Shown here: one piece after another, positions 40,445 to 51,262 of the stretch
Layout: each line of letters opens with the position of its first letter
How positions within the stretch are numbered: the first letter of the stretch is position 1
DNA from: Phymatolithon calcareum
Taxonomy: Eukaryota > Rhodophyta > Florideophyceae > Hapalidiales
Direction: 5' to 3'
DNA length: 64,000 bases
NCBI GenBank assembly: GCA_977006965.1
Contig: OZ345360.1
Span: 1,674,001 to 1,738,000 of the forward strand
Program-made: the position numbers and the translations under genes
The notes under the pieces: generated by a model
What the model saw: the letters and a program-made list of their open reading frames with translations, nothing else
Told to the model about the DNA's origin: nothing
Databases searched by the model: none

Positions 40445-40641
40445 GGCATCGTCAGCTCGGTCATCGTCTGCCGGCGGAGGAAAAAGGGCTGCTCGCCCAA
40501 CGGCCGGTACGGGAAACTGTCGATGGTAGCCCGCATTCCAGCCATCACTGAGCGCCTCAATGAGCGCCTCACTCGAAGATCTCCGCGTGGGAACCGTCGA
40601 GATAGCGCGTCTGCGTACTTCTTCAGCGCTGAAGGGATCTA
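40144..40641 (-). pseudogene. DIRS RT/RNase H C-terminal tail after TAG
   Basis: It is in the same frame as 40639-41691, beyond a TAG at 40639-40641. The frame reads IPSALKKYADALSRRFPRGDL, then VLLIPDWPRQAWHRTAL, typical of the end of the DIRS RT/RNase H protein. The context SSK-stop-IPSA suggests Trp was lost. Confidence 0.75.
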
Positions 40642-41691
40642 TTTTGATGAAATATGAACCCCTAGGCGATCAAGTTCCCGCTTGAGGAGACGGAGCTCTC
40701 GCATCATCGGACGACTTGAACTGACCATCGCATTTGTCACAAATACTGTCGCCATGTTATCACACTGGAGCTCCAAGTGTTGCACGCCCATTTGTTTCAA
40801 TCTCTCCCCGAACGATCCTGGGCCGCTCACTTCTGAACGTGTAAGTAGCAATCGGACGGCCTTCAGCTCCCGATATGATATGCTTTCAGCCCGTTCATGC
40901 CAGCCCCAAACCCCTTGGGCTTCCCACATACCCCTGTCGCCAGGACTTCCCACTCGTCCCAACGTCCCTCCGAAACCAGCGTCTGCGGCATCAGAATGCA
41001 TCATCGCTTGTGGAACCGTAGGGCACAGTGGCCTTCCCTCCATCTCCGTACTCGTTAACTCGCGCCAAGTTTTGAGATCCCGGAGCGATTGATGGCTGAG
41101 TCGGCATCTGCGTTCACCGCGCGCCGCTCGAGAGACGGGGATATTCTCTCCTAACCCCTTATTCCCGTGCTCTTTGTGTCCTGCGTCCTGCAGTCGATTA
41201 TACTTTGCAATGTCCCAGTACAGCGCACGTGTGTAAAACCTTGCATACGGCATTGCCAAGGTGAGCGAAACGCATGTTCCCACGAATGACCGCGTTCTCT
41301 CAGTTGAAACCCAGCGACGGCCCTGGGCTGACTCGTTCAGTAGCTGGCGTGCCATTCTTCTCACTTTCAATATCTTTTGCGGAACGATGAAGAATTTCTC
41401 AAGCTGAGTACCTATCACGACGCCCAAATGTTCGATACGCGTGCTTCCTTCCCAGTCTCCCTTCGAAGGGTGACGCTCAAGCCCGAGTGCGAGAAGTAGT
41501 GCGCCAATGACATCCCGTGCGGTTGCACAATCCTTTGCTGTTGCGATAGTGCCGGCCAAGCTCGGAGCAATAAGAAAATCGTCGATATACGGCAACACCC
41601 ATACTTTGACCTCAAGGCTTGTACCAAGGGTACCATCATACGCGTAAACCACATAGGTGACCGACCCCAGCCGAAGGGGAGGGCCACGCAT
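40639..41691 (-). pseudogene. DIRS RT C-terminal part and RNase H
   Basis: RT active site LPYIDDFLIAPS and LGVVIGTQLEKF. Then RNase H: MMHSDAADAGFGGTLG, ISYRELKAVRLLL and LQCDNMATVFV carry the Asp-Glu-Asp residues. The first about 28 residues are out of frame. The true join to 41415-42143 is near 41595-41606. Confidence 0.85.
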
Positions 41692-42143
41692 TTGTAGTAT
41701 TTTCCAGCGTACCGGAACAAGAACATGTCCTGCATATCCGGATGTAGGCGCAGGTGGCGATATCCGGCTTTGATGTCAAAGCTCATCATCGTGTCCCCTT
41801 TCTGGAGGTCAAGTGCGTATGCGGGAAGTGTCTCCATACGCACGCTGCCCTTTTCCCAGTGCTTTGACTGCTTCGAAAAGTTCACGACGAATCGCCCCTT
41901 TCGACCTCCGTCTGCATCCGCCCAATGCACGAATGCACTGCTGACCATAAAGCCTTTTCTTACAGCTGCCATCGCATACTGTTCGCTAACTTCCCGGTAG
42001 ATCCCAGACCTACATCCCTCCCCAAGATCCTGCTCCGCGAAAGCCAAGTCTTCAGCGGTCTGGGGTATTTCATTCATGATAAAACCAGAAGAAAAAGGAA
42101 CCTTCGGTGGGTCCCGGATCCCAAACATTATCTGACGCACCAT
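41415..42143 (-). pseudogene. DIRS RT N-terminal part
   Basis: RT fingers and palm are seen in GRKGRFVVNFSKQSK, MMSFDIKAGYRHLRLHPDM (first catalytic Asp) and ALPFGWGRSPMWFTRMM. After LRSKYG a one-base frameshift moves the YIDD block into another frame. Confidence 0.85.
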
Positions 42144-42215
42144 GAACTCCGAAGCTCCCAGACTTCTCCACGCGGCAGCGCTTTTCTGCGTGCGCCGTCA
42201 ATGCGGTTGAGCCAT

Positions 42216-42908
42216 CTAATGGCTGGCCCCGCCCGCTCCCCCAGGTACCTTGGCATTATTGCCTTTGACGGTGTTACTGGCGGCGAGCGCGGCGAGTGCC
42301 TTCATGAGGTGAATTTCTTGGAGCCCCTCCATCTGCTGGACCTTCTCATCGAGTGCGGCATTAGCCGGCAGATACGAGTCCTCTTCCCACATCTGCTGCT
42401 TAAGGCGTGCCGTTCCCGGGTCCTTGATTGAACTGTGATAGAACTCTTGGCGCACAGCACATACACGTAACGCAAACTCCCCAAGCAATTGCGTCCATGC
42501 GTATATGTACGGTGCCTTAGCCTGTTGATCTGGCCCAAGCTTCTTCATCATGCCGTACGCCGTCTGTTGCAATCCCAACCAGTAACCAACCGAGTTGAAG
42601 TAATTCATCTCATGCTTCCACACGGCGTGGAGTGAGGGCTGTGCGGACTCAAGCATCACGCGGGGTTTCCACGTGGGATGACTGAAGAAACCACCATGGA
42701 ATATGCTTGTTCCAGGATGGCAAGGCTCGTACGGTAACCGGGAGGAACCGGTAGCCAAGTTCAGGCTATAGCGACCCGAGATCTCCCCAAAGACACTAAT
42801 CATCTCCTCCGTCGCACCTGCTTCCTCTGCCGTCTTCCCCTTTTTCATCAGACGTCCCACCTCAAGCCAGAGCTTGTACTGGACAGCGGCATCATCTGCC
42901 AGAGTCAT
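42216..42908 (-). CDS. DIRS gag-like protein, 230 aa
   Basis: It is the first gene after the right direct repeat, mostly alpha-helical (LWLEVGRLMKKGKTAEEAG, HEMNYFNSVGYWLGLQQTA), ending in a Gly/Ala tail. Position and size fit the gag-like first ORF of DIRS elements. No zinc knuckle is seen. Confidence 0.65.
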   Translation of the reverse strand: MTLADDAAVQYKLWLEVGRLMKKGKTAEEAGATEEMISVFGEISGRYSLNLATGSSRLPYEPCHPGTSIFHGGFFSHPTWKPRVMLESAQPSLHAVWKHEMNYFNSVGYWLGLQQTAYGMMKKLGPDQQAKAPYIYAWTQLLGEFALRVCAVRQEFYHSSIKDPGTARLKQQMWEEDSYLPANAALDEKVQQMEGLQEIHLMKALAALAASNTVKGNNAKVPGGAGGASH

Positions 42909-43011
42909 GTTGATAATCGTTTTGCGACCGCCCGTGCAGTCGTCGGTCTGGTTTGCTTTTGACCGCCAGAAATGCGCCTACCACTTAGCCGAAACCAGGG
43001 ACTCTCTTCGT

Positions 43012-43287
43012 GAGAAGAGAAAGGCATACCTCCAAGGCAAGACACGGGCAGGACTGGCGCGGATAAATACCGAGAAGAAGAACTTGCAACGGGAAGAAAT
43101 TCGCTGAGCGCGGTGTCGGTCGCACACCTTGAATGCCGTTGCTGGTAGTGTCGGTAAGCGCCAACAGTGTCGGTGCTTGAGGGAGGTCAGCGTACGCGAA
43201 CAGCCCGGCTGTATCCACCGTCGGCTTCTTCGCTATGCGGTTCACAAGATTTGCACTCATGAAAAGCGAGCTCTTCAAATAACGAAA
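43012..43287. repeat. Right direct repeat of the DIRS-like element
   Basis: Partner of 38796-39071, differing at about 43184 (a/c) and 43254 (g/t). Confidence 0.9.
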
Positions 43288-43860
43288 TAAGAAGAGCTAA
43301 TGAACGAAATGGACAAGGTGAAAATAAGAGCTGAAACTCTTGACAATGTGATGGATCTCAAGTACTTGGGAACAATGCAATCAGGAGCAGCAGACCGTAT
43401 GACGCCCGTTTCTTACCGTATCGAAATTGCCACATCACGTTTCAATAGTCTCTATCTGCTACTCACAAACACGTCACTACCGCTCCAGCTTCGCTTACGT
43501 CTCTAAAGAGCCTCGATCGTCTCGACTTCGATAAACGGATATCAACCCTGGATCTTATTAAACCAATCCTGAGAACATTTAACGGTACCTCATCTAAGAT
43601 GCTGACCGCTGCGACCAAAAGGACGATAGCCGAAGAAGCAAGAGAGCCCTCAACGCCGGTGATACAATGAATTAAGGATCATCGCTGGGGATGGTTAGTA
43701 TATGTTTTACGCATGGATCGGAACAGACTCGTTCGCAGGATACTACCACAATGCGTACTCGGAACAAACGCCTCTCTCCTTGGTGATGTACCAAACCAAG
43801 ATTTCAAATCGGCGATAACAAACGCCTCCGACCTCAGCAAGTAGAATCAAATGAAGGCTT
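43288..43860 (+). pseudogene. LINE RT C-terminal remnant
   Basis: The frame at 43300 reads DLKYLGTMQSGAADRM, RIEIATSRFNSLYLL, then SLPLQLRLRL, like the segment after the RT domain in LINEs. Further on, broken frames give ELRIIAGDG and a region like RWxWLGHVLRM. It starts at the edge of the DIRS-like element. Confidence 0.6.
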
Positions 43861-44530
43861 CTAGACGTTCCAGCCTCTTAGGAGATTTAAGCAATCGTCA
43901 TCTTCACTTTCATTGCGGCGTTGTCTCTGGAGCATTTCATGTGCTGACAGTGTGCCCGCAAACAAGCAAGCTCCCGCCTCACCACCGTTTCTCCTTCTCT
44001 TATTTGCCTTGAGCTCCTCTTACGCGGACTGCGCGTGAGCGAGACTCGTGTTCCCATTTCATCAGTATTACCTACTTTTCTAATTGGTTGACGGCGCGAT
44101 ATTTACCTGCTCGTGATGTATGCATTATCCCTTTCTGACTATGGGCCTTCCTGTTTCGGTAAGCTTTCTGGCCTCCCCATGCGGGTGTCCGCTTACCCAT
44201 CCATGGTACGTCCCATGCAGCGTAAGCGTGAACTCTGTGCTTAGTACATAGGCGGCTCCCGCTGACCTCCAATATAAGAAGCCTCCGATTGACAACCAAT
44301 TTAAGCAACAGCTTGCTTCCTACCTGAGCCACGCATTTCCGGACAGCTGCATGGCGGGCGCTGGGACGACCGGTTCGACAAGCACAACTAGCGAATATCT
44401 ATGCTGTCCCATGAGTACGGCGCCATTGAATCGCGCTTACTGACCCTGGACCCCCACATTGCGGCAAGAACCATTCTGAAGCACTCAACTTCGACGACTT
44501 CTCTCAGCGTTGCTTTTGCTTCACCAGAAA
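43861..44530. other. No supported gene
   Basis: An 86-codon - strand ORF (44072-44332) has no recognisable motif. No repeat match was noticed. Confidence 0.35.
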
Positions 44531-44700
44531 CCACGAGGTTTTAAGACTTACTCGGGCCCTCACAGGGAGAGAAATTCGAATTAAGGAGATATTATAAGGA
44601 GAGTAGAGAGATGAGTATCGAAAACAGCGAGAAGCTGCCCTGTTACTCAATTTGAGGCTTTGGGAGCTTTTAAAATAAATCAACATATATCCCCACCAGC
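44531..44700 (+). repeat. LINE-N 3' end, copy 1
   Basis: 'acttactcgggccct' through 'gaagctgccctgttactcaa' to 'gagcttttaaaataaatcaacat' matches 50260-50390 plus 51233-51260. The frame encodes LTRALTGREIRIKEIL and QREAALLL. This copy shows the sequence without the solo LTR. Confidence 0.8.
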
Positions 44701-44748
44701 AGTTGAAATGATTTGTCGTTGCGAATTTGTTCTGTTCAAGTCTGTCCT

Positions 44749-45060
44749 CTACTGGAGCTGTAAAGCGAGTCGAAGGTCCTCCATTGTGATCTGCACGTCT
44801 CCTTCCTCCACTTCTTTATTCACCTTTTTATCAGGTTCGCTGGGGCGTTTGTTCATGACTCGTGTGACTGCACTGGGAAGCGCTTCAAAGATAGCATTCT
44901 TGGTAAATCTACCCGTGAGTTCTAACTCAATGGCAAAAGCCTCTAAGCTCACATCCGTCCTGAGCGTTATGGCCTTCGAGATATTCCATTTCCAATGCTC
45001 GAGTCGCATTTGAGCATGTGGTTCCCGAAACTCGAGCGAAAAGGCAATACGCCGATGCAT
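44749..45060 (-). CDS. Hypothetical protein, 103 aa
   Basis: Coding-like composition: WNISKAITLRTDVSLEAFAIELEL, then an acidic-basic segment KKVNKEVEEGDVQITMEDLRL. No family is recognised. It may be the end of a larger gene whose upstream part (45060-45254, -) is out of frame. Confidence 0.35.
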   Translation of the reverse strand: MHRRIAFSLEFREPHAQMRLEHWKWNISKAITLRTDVSLEAFAIELELTGRFTKNAIFEALPSAVTRVMNKRPSEPDKKVNKEVEEGDVQITMEDLRLALQLQ

Positions 45061-45203
45061 AGCTTCATATAAGCTCTGCGGACTGTTCGTTGCCTGTTAA
45101 GCGTGAATACGGAAAGCAAAAGTAATGCTAATTGTTCGAGCTGAAAGCGGAAAATGTGCGTTGAGTTGCTATAGAAGCAAGAAAAAGTTTGAAGATGTTT
45201 AGG

Positions 45204-45297
45204 GTAAATCAGGGGTGCATAAGCGGGGAACTTAGTTGAAATTGCTTTAGGCAAAGCAGGGATGCATAAGCGGGGAGCTTGGCGGAAATTGCTTTAC
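45204..45297. repeat. 47-bp tandem duplication
   Basis: Two units share 'gcataagcggggagcttgg.gaaattgcttta' with about 80% identity. It looks like a local duplication. Confidence 0.75.
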
Positions 45298-45419
45298 ATG
45301 ATGTTGAGCATGAGGATGTAAAAATGTGGGTAATACCCCTTTCGAAGAACACCCTTTGTCGGAGAAACGAGATCAGAGACGGTGCGGAGGTATGGAAATC
45401 TTCTCAGATATGCCCACCT

Positions 45420-45660
45420 CAATCCTGTTATTACCTACCTCTTGGTACCACAAATGGATGACAGAGCAGAAGAGGAAGTGAATCAAGTGATGGACAAATT
45501 AATGACCCTAGAAATCGAGATGAAAGAGGAAATGATGGTGTGATGATGGAGGCGATACGTTGTAGTCTTCCCCGGAAGGGTTACAGCACAATACGAAGCT
45601 GCTCTGATGTTAGCGTGTGCCGGCGTTGAGGGCTTCTAATATAAAAACATACAATTTCCC
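45420..45660 (+). repeat. LINE tail related to the 151-466 insertion
   Basis: The frame EEEVNQVMDKLMTLEIEMKEEM aligns with AIDKLLALEIHMLEEM encoded at 151-466 (-). Both end in 'ccggcgttgagggcttct' and an A-rich tail. Confidence 0.7.
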
Positions 45661-46490
45661 TCCTCCGTACCTCTTGAGATCATACACTGCGTGCAGACCA
45701 CCGATGATGGCATGCACGCCTCTGCAAGCCAATTACCGCCGGTGACCAGCGTGGATCGATACCCTTTGCCATGCCTCGGCGGCACATCGGGTGGCAGCCG
45801 GGAAGCGACCACGCGCGATGCCATCCGGGCGTTGATCGGCATCGCTAAAGACTGTCTTGGAGCCGCAACCAGTGGCAGTCCAGAAGCAGCGCCGCGTGAA
45901 GGATTCCCATGCTGAGCCAAGTCGCTCGACACCGCCTGGGTGCCACAACCGGTGACCACCTGGAAGAACATTTAGGCGGTTGACGACCGGGCCAAGGACG
46001 CCTTCGGGATGCTTTCCATGCTACCGTCTCACCGGGTTGCGCCACGCTGCGGCAGGCCGAGATTCTGTGCGTCAGATTCACGGGCGCACACCCGGCGACG
46101 GTTGAAAACGAGGCGCCATGCGGCACAGGGTCGAAAGCTTGCGTAACAGTCTCGCCGGCGCGCACAGTGACCAGCAACTGCCTCAGAGTCCGAACCTCGC
46201 CGACCGAAATCCCTATATCAAGCCGGATGCCGAAGAAACCTTGATCTCCAGCTCACGTATCGCAAGCTTGCAGAAGCGTTCACACGGAAGCACGAATTTC
46301 GGAACGTGCCTGAACCGAGATATGAACCGCGCGTAAGGCAGCGAACAGTGTAAAGAGCTCTTCGGTACACCGGCTGTCCGTTTCCCAGAAGAACTCGTGC
46401 GACATCTGATTTCTCTGCGGAAGGTTGGCAGGAGAGCTTTTCGAGTTGGCAGTCTGCGGTTTTTGGTGACCGCCCACCCACCCTTCATAG
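45661..46490. other. GC-rich segment without an assigned gene
   Basis: 45700-46170 is GC-rich with open frames on both strands, as expected from few stop codons. 'gccgcaaccagtggcagtccagaag' and 'gccacaaccggtgaccacctggaag' (45861 and 45940) look like diverged repeats of one unit. No product is recognised. The - strand ORF at 46213-46488 is unsupported. Confidence 0.35.
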
Positions 46491-46499
46491 TCTTTTGTA

Positions 46500-46982
46500 G
46501 TAGCAGTCAAGCTATCGCATGACCACAACTACGACAATCCGGTTTTCCGGCAGGCGGTGCTTGTCCGGGAGAAGGTTCCTAAGAGTTACAGGACGGCGTC
46601 CGGCAACTTTAGTAAGGAGAAGCTCGACACAGCTCGCCGTCTCTGGGGAGCTAGACCGTTGGACGCCGTAAAAGCTAAGTTGCCAGAATTACGGTTCTAT
46701 GTTTCCATTAGCACCGCAGATCTTATTCAAGTCTGTCAAAGGCAGGCAGTCTCCAAGCCTGCATCACTATCACAAGATTATGATGATGAACCTCTCGACG
46801 CGGCCGTAGTGCGCGATCGAAGGTTAAGCATTAAGATATTAACTCTCGCTGGCATGCGTTTGCCATGGAGTGTGCAACGTTACCATAATAGGACTTGCGT
46901 TTCACGATATGGTGCGTGCGCTCGGACTTGCCGCGCAAAGCGTTGGCACAGCACTCACAGAAAATTGAACTCACAAACGTGA
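46500..46982 (+). repeat. Dispersed repeat family R, copy 2, with a 141-codon ORF
   Basis: It matches 1-150 and 479-604. The ORF at 46557-46982 (VPKSYRTASGNFSKEKLDTA, LPELRFYVSISTADLIQVC) is the longest version of this protein seen here. It is basic and has no recognised domain. Confidence 0.6.
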
Positions 46983-47244
46983 AGAATAATGCAACTTACG
47001 AGAATGATGATGCCATCAAATTTCCACTTCCTGCAGAATAGCTCCCACTCTTGAACCACCACTCTTTCGAGTTTACAGCAAAGCGTCTCATTCGTCCATA
47101 GAAACAATAGCGTCCAGAAGTTTCGCATCTCGGAAATGATCTTAAAATTCTCGCCGTCTGACATTTTCTTGGCTGTCTCAAGTGTATTGACATCAATTAA
47201 GATCACATTTTTTTCCCAAATGCGAAGCAAGGGACATCGTAAAC
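46983..47244. other. No supported gene
   Basis: A hydrophobic 91-codon - strand ORF (46955-47230, IIILVSCIILHVC near its end) could encode a membrane segment. It has no supporting evidence. Confidence 0.3.
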
Positions 47245-47258
47245 AGCGTTTTCCGAGT

Positions 47259-47660
47259 TTTTTTTTTTTTCTTATTGCAATTTTTTTTAAAGCCCCGCAG
47301 TCATACGAATATACGGGCAGGGCTTCCTCAGGTGCTGCCCTCGCTAGGGCGGCTCTACTCTTATGTCTGGCATTCTATCTGGGACCCTAGCATGTGTTCG
47401 GTTGTTTTGATTGCTCTTCGTAACAGTTTCGAGGCGTCGCTTCTTCTTTCAGTACAGGTCTTCTTCATGCTGCATACTCTCGATGATGCTTTTGCTGAAG
47501 AGCAAAAGGTCATCTAATGCCTTCTCAGTTGCCGCTCTGTCGTCTTCCTTGAGTTCATAGACTGACAAGTTGCGATCCAGGGTCTCCATGTGCTGTCTGA
47601 CTTTGTTTCCGAATCTATCTGCCATCAGTGTGGTAGACACTTGGGGAAATCTTCCAAAGG
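47259..47660 (-). mobile_element. LINE-P, 5'-truncated, with 14-bp target duplication
   Basis: AGCGTTTTCCGAGT lies at 47245-47258 and 47661-47674. A poly-T run at 47259 marks the 3' end on the - strand. The encoded tail (FGRFPQVSTTLMADRFGNKV and so on) is nearly identical to that at 37990-38203. Confidence 0.9.
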
Positions 47661-47674
47661 AGCGTTTTCCGAGT

Positions 47675-48600
47675 GCCCTATTTGCCATGGAAAAACAAGC
47701 TCAATCCTCGCCCGTAACGCACAATATCATCAAATCCAGGTTTCTTCCTGAGTTTTCGTAACTCGGACACCCCATCAGGCGTACAACAAGCGCACCGCCA
47801 CCACAAAACTTCAGCGTCACATAGCATGCCGTGCCACAACTGAGCAGCGCATGCAACATTCCGCCATGACCGTGTCTTCATCCCAGCATCGCGGCGGCGT
47901 GACGCCGTCGCTCATTCGCGTCTAGGGCGATGAGCTGCAGGCGTCTGCCTGGTACTTGTACAGCGCACGGCAACCACTGTGTCAGAGGTTGTCATTTCCA
48001 TCGCTGACAAGCTCGGCCTGGCGAAGACCGATGATGCATACGACCTCTTTATGGATGATGCGCTCGACCTTTCGTCTAATGAGGCACGACTGATCAGACA
48101 TGGGGATATGGTCGCCACAAAGAACAAACGTCCTGCTCCCGCTGGAGCGCTGCAAGACCATTTTCACTGTTCAAAGGAATAGGCAACTGCATTTGCTGTC
48201 GTTGCGACGCAGACATGACAGCATCTGGAGACGCAACCATCTTATTCTTCTTCCTTGCGGCTTGGACCGCTGCTCCAGGAGAAGAAGCCTGCACAGATGG
48301 TTCACTCTTCGGTGTCAAGGAGACAGTGTAGCACCTAATTATTTGCTGTTCTGGTCGGGCTGCCTCTCATCGGAAGAGTGCCTGGCAAAACGGTAGATGA
48401 TCTGTGCACGGAGAGACCCGTAGAGATACTCCAAGTATTGAACAATGAGAACTTGCTCTAAGGTAAATTCTGGAGTTAAAATAACGCCTTCTGCAAAAAA
48501 GAAGGACCATGCCTTTCCTGGATCCGGCTTTCATCCAGACGGATGACGGCCAGTGGTTCACAATTTACAAAGGGATGGCGCAAGGTTTCCCACTGTGCCC
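47675..48600. other. Unassigned; one coding-like ORF
   Basis: The + strand ORF at 47979-48182 (67 aa) reads SIADKLGLAKTDDAYDLFMD, then SNEARLIRHGDMVAT, which could be a ubiquitin-like or RA-type beta-grasp fragment. The opposite frame at 48094-48318 is Ser/Gln-rich. Neither is supported by neighbours. Confidence 0.3.
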
Positions 48601-48606
48601 ATGCCT

Positions 48607-49041
48607 TTTCATTCATTCATTTTGGCTAATCCCCAAGTGGGGCTAGCAGCGATTCGAGAGCCTAAGTTTCTTCCATTATATCCTATCGTTAGCCAATTCG
48701 ACTGCGGCTTTCACGTCTAGTCCAGGTACGTCGCCAAAGATTGATTCCGGTGTTGCTCTGACGCATTTCAGCAGCACTTGGAGGACCAGGCATCGCTCGC
48801 CCATTCTAAAAATGTGTCCAAGCCAGCTCCATCATAGGTCTCTGGTCGGCATTACCACGTCGATGGTGGTTGTCCTGGCTTCGTCGGCTATTGATCTCTC
48901 CATATTCTCGGTAGCATCTTAGCACCTGTTAACCTTTGTTTCCTCCGCACTGGTTCTGTCAGATTCCATGATTCACAGCCGTATAGGAGAGTTGATACAA
49001 CAGAGGAGCCAAAAAGACGGAGACGTAGACCTGAGAGTGCC
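48607..49041 (-). pseudogene. LINE-T 3' part with TGAA-type tail
   Basis: The - strand reads GLRLRLFGSSVVSTLLYGCESW, a LINE RT C-terminal block. W.WLGHIFRMGER-like sequence follows, and the copy ends at (ATGA)n (plus-strand 'ttcattcattcatttt'). It aligns with 61475-61800 on the + strand. Confidence 0.75.
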
Positions 49042-49098
49042 TTCTCTGCCTCTTGCACGCCCCTTGCAGTAACCGAAGGGATCACATTCCGCGCGCGG

Positions 49099-50390
49099 TT
49101 GCGTGTATTACAAGACAGAAAAATATTGAGCTCATGCCTATACATTATATGCATGGATACATTCGCAATAGGGCGCGATTCGATTCTAGCAAACGTGTCA
49201 ATAGAGCCCTGCAAGCCATCCGAGCATGCTGTCAACGTGACAGCCAAGTCAGTAAAGCGACTCCAACAAATCCTCGATCTGGCATCAGAATGGGCGCAGA
49301 ACAACGAAAAGACTAGGAACACGTCAAAATGCGCTGTACTCTTCACAAGCGCTGCCATCAGGGAGAACGTTTGTATTTGGGAAAGGGCGCGGTCCTTAAG
49401 TACAAAGGAATCCCAAAGAAGAAATTCTTCCTGGCAGGAAAAGAGCTGCACCAGGCCTGGAAACTGTCCTATCTCGGGATCAGTATGAACAACAACGGAG
49501 TCACCGACAATGCAGCAATCTCAAGAGTTTGGAATGCGATGGGATGTATACAAAAACTCCGCCAAATTGGCTTGAACGTCAGAGGACTCCAACCAACCAC
49601 GTGCATCAGGATTTTTAAGTCGTTGATTCTCCCCAAATTGGAGTGTGCCATTCACCTGACATCGATCACGAAACGACTACTATCGGCAATTGAAGCAGCA
49701 GAAGGTCTTTTCTACAGATACGGTTTCGGAAAATATGCCGAGTATCGAAGGGAGAGGATGCGAGTGCTCTGCCGTCTCGCCAGCCCACAGATGAGGAGAA
49801 TGCACTAGGCTGAAAGGTTCGCCTTAAGCTTGGTAAGACGGAGGAAGTTCTTGGAGCTTTCAGAAGAATACCAGGGAAGAGAAGATGATCTAGAAGACGT
49901 ATCAAAGGACATTGGGTATCTCAGGGAAGAGGAACACCTTAAAGAAGCCCTGAAACAAGCGGAAGAACGTATGGTGTCAAAAAAGCGACGCCTACAAGCA
50001 ACAGTCAAAGTCTGGTCGTTGGAAGAAGAGGGCCGGACAGTTAAAATCCCGATCGGCATACCGAACGACCTACCAGGAGTGCTGTATATAAGGGACAGAA
50101 CTGCGCGGTTGAGATGCTTGAGAGTCATTTTCAACAAAAGTTCCTTTGTGGAGAAAATCCATTCTTGCGAAGTACTTTGGGACTGATGCTCTGGTGGAGC
50201 TTATCGTGTTGCAAGGTATACTGCGGTCTATGAAGATGGACCAAGAAATGGAATATGAATGCAAAAGACTTACTCGGGCCCTAACAGGGAGAGAAATTCG
50301 GATTAAGGAGATATTAGAAGGATAGTAGAGAGATGAGTGTGGAAAACAGCGAGAAGCTGCCCTGTTACTCAAATTGAGGCTTTGGAAGCT
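49099..50390 (+). pseudogene. LINE-N reverse transcriptase C-terminal half
   Basis: Frames give SVKRLQQILDLASEWAQNNEK, LSYLGISMNNNGVTDNAAIS, and FKSLILPKLECAIHLTSI near 49630. A basic, coiled-coil-like tail follows (ERFALSLVRRRKFLELSEEYQ, LKEALKQAEERMVSKKRR) to a stop near 50186. TAG at 49806 and frameshifts break it. The 3' end is cut by the solo LTR at 50391. Confidence 0.75.
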
Positions 50391-51232
50391 TGTAGCGCCC
50401 GCTGTTATGTCGCTGTCCCAAGGCGGTCTCTTTTTCCTCTCGCGACTGTACGCCGCACAACTGTGATCTCGATAGTCATGCTGCTCGTAGTAGGTGATCT
50501 GTTGGGCCATACTTGCAAGTGTCTCTCGTGTGTCTATGCGCTGCATCGCTGTCTTTTGCGTAGGTTGTAGTATATAAGCTAGTTAGTTCCTTCCTCTGAG
50601 TAAAGGAAGGTGGGGGAGTTCTGGATTTCGGCTCGATTGCTTGGATCAAGCACGCGCAATGTTCGCCTGACAGTCCCTTCGACCACGCGGAGTCGGAGCT
50701 CTTCCCAACCTTCTTGGACGCAACCGTCGTCATGCAAGCCAGCACGGAGACAACTGCGTTCAAGTTTCCCTTTCCCTTTTTCGTGCGTTCGTTCGAAGGT
50801 CGACGGCCAAGCCAAGGTCGCCGTCTGAGGATGACGTCGTCCCTGTCCCGGAGGTTTCTGGACTTCGGCTCGAGTGCTTGGATCCCACACGCGTCGCGCC
50901 TGTGAATCCCTTCGACCACGCGGAGTCGGTGACTTCCCAACCCTTCTTGACCGCAACCGTTTCGCCGCACAAGCCAGTTCGGTGACATTCGCGCTCAAGG
51001 CCCCTGTCCACTTTTCGCGCGCCTGTCTCAAGGTCGACGACCAAGCCAAGGTCGCCGCCGGAGGACGACGCCGACGTCTACACGCTTAATCTGTCTGTTT
51101 GTCCTAGAGGTTTTGTTTGCTTGTCTTTCTTTCCTTCTCTTTTGTCTTGTCTCTCCCGCTCTTTTCGTCTCTCTCCTCTCTTGGGCTTTTCTCTCCCATG
51201 TGGCGTCGGGTTCTTTGGAGCCTGGCGCTACA
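50391..51232. mobile_element. Solo LTR, 842 bp
   Basis: TGTAGCGCC at the left and GGCGCTACA at the right give TG...CA ends. AAGCT is duplicated at 50386-50390 and 51233-51237. Removing it restores the LINE-N 3' end seen intact at 44660-44700. It has a TATA box near its left third and an internal tandem duplication of about 235 bp (50612-50842 and 50843-51073). No partner LTR or internal sequence was found in the window. Confidence 0.88.
50571..50577 (+). promoter_or_regulatory. TATA box of the solo LTR
   Basis: TATATAA, placed as expected for the U3/R boundary of an LTR in + orientation. Confidence 0.5.
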
Positions 51233-51237
51233 AAGCT

Positions 51238-51262
51238 TTTAAAATAAATCAACATAAATCCC
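51238..51262 (+). repeat. LINE-N 3' end beyond the solo LTR
   Basis: 'tttaaaataaatcaacata' continues the 3' end interrupted at 50390. Confidence 0.8.

Larger units (their letters stand above)
38796..43287 (-). mobile_element. DIRS-like tyrosine-recombinase retrotransposon
   Basis: 276-bp direct repeats at 38796-39071 and 43012-43287 (two mismatches) bracket - strand genes in the order gag-like, RT/RNase H, tyrosine recombinase. RT plus a tyrosine recombinase, with no integrase or protease, defines DIRS-type elements. No target duplication is visible, as expected for recombinase-mediated insertion. Coding frames carry one frameshift and two TAG stops. Confidence 0.88.

Noticed and set aside
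45690-46180. Overlapping ORFs on both strands in the GC-rich segment
   Set aside because: Open frames on both strands follow from base composition; no motif or neighbour supports either.
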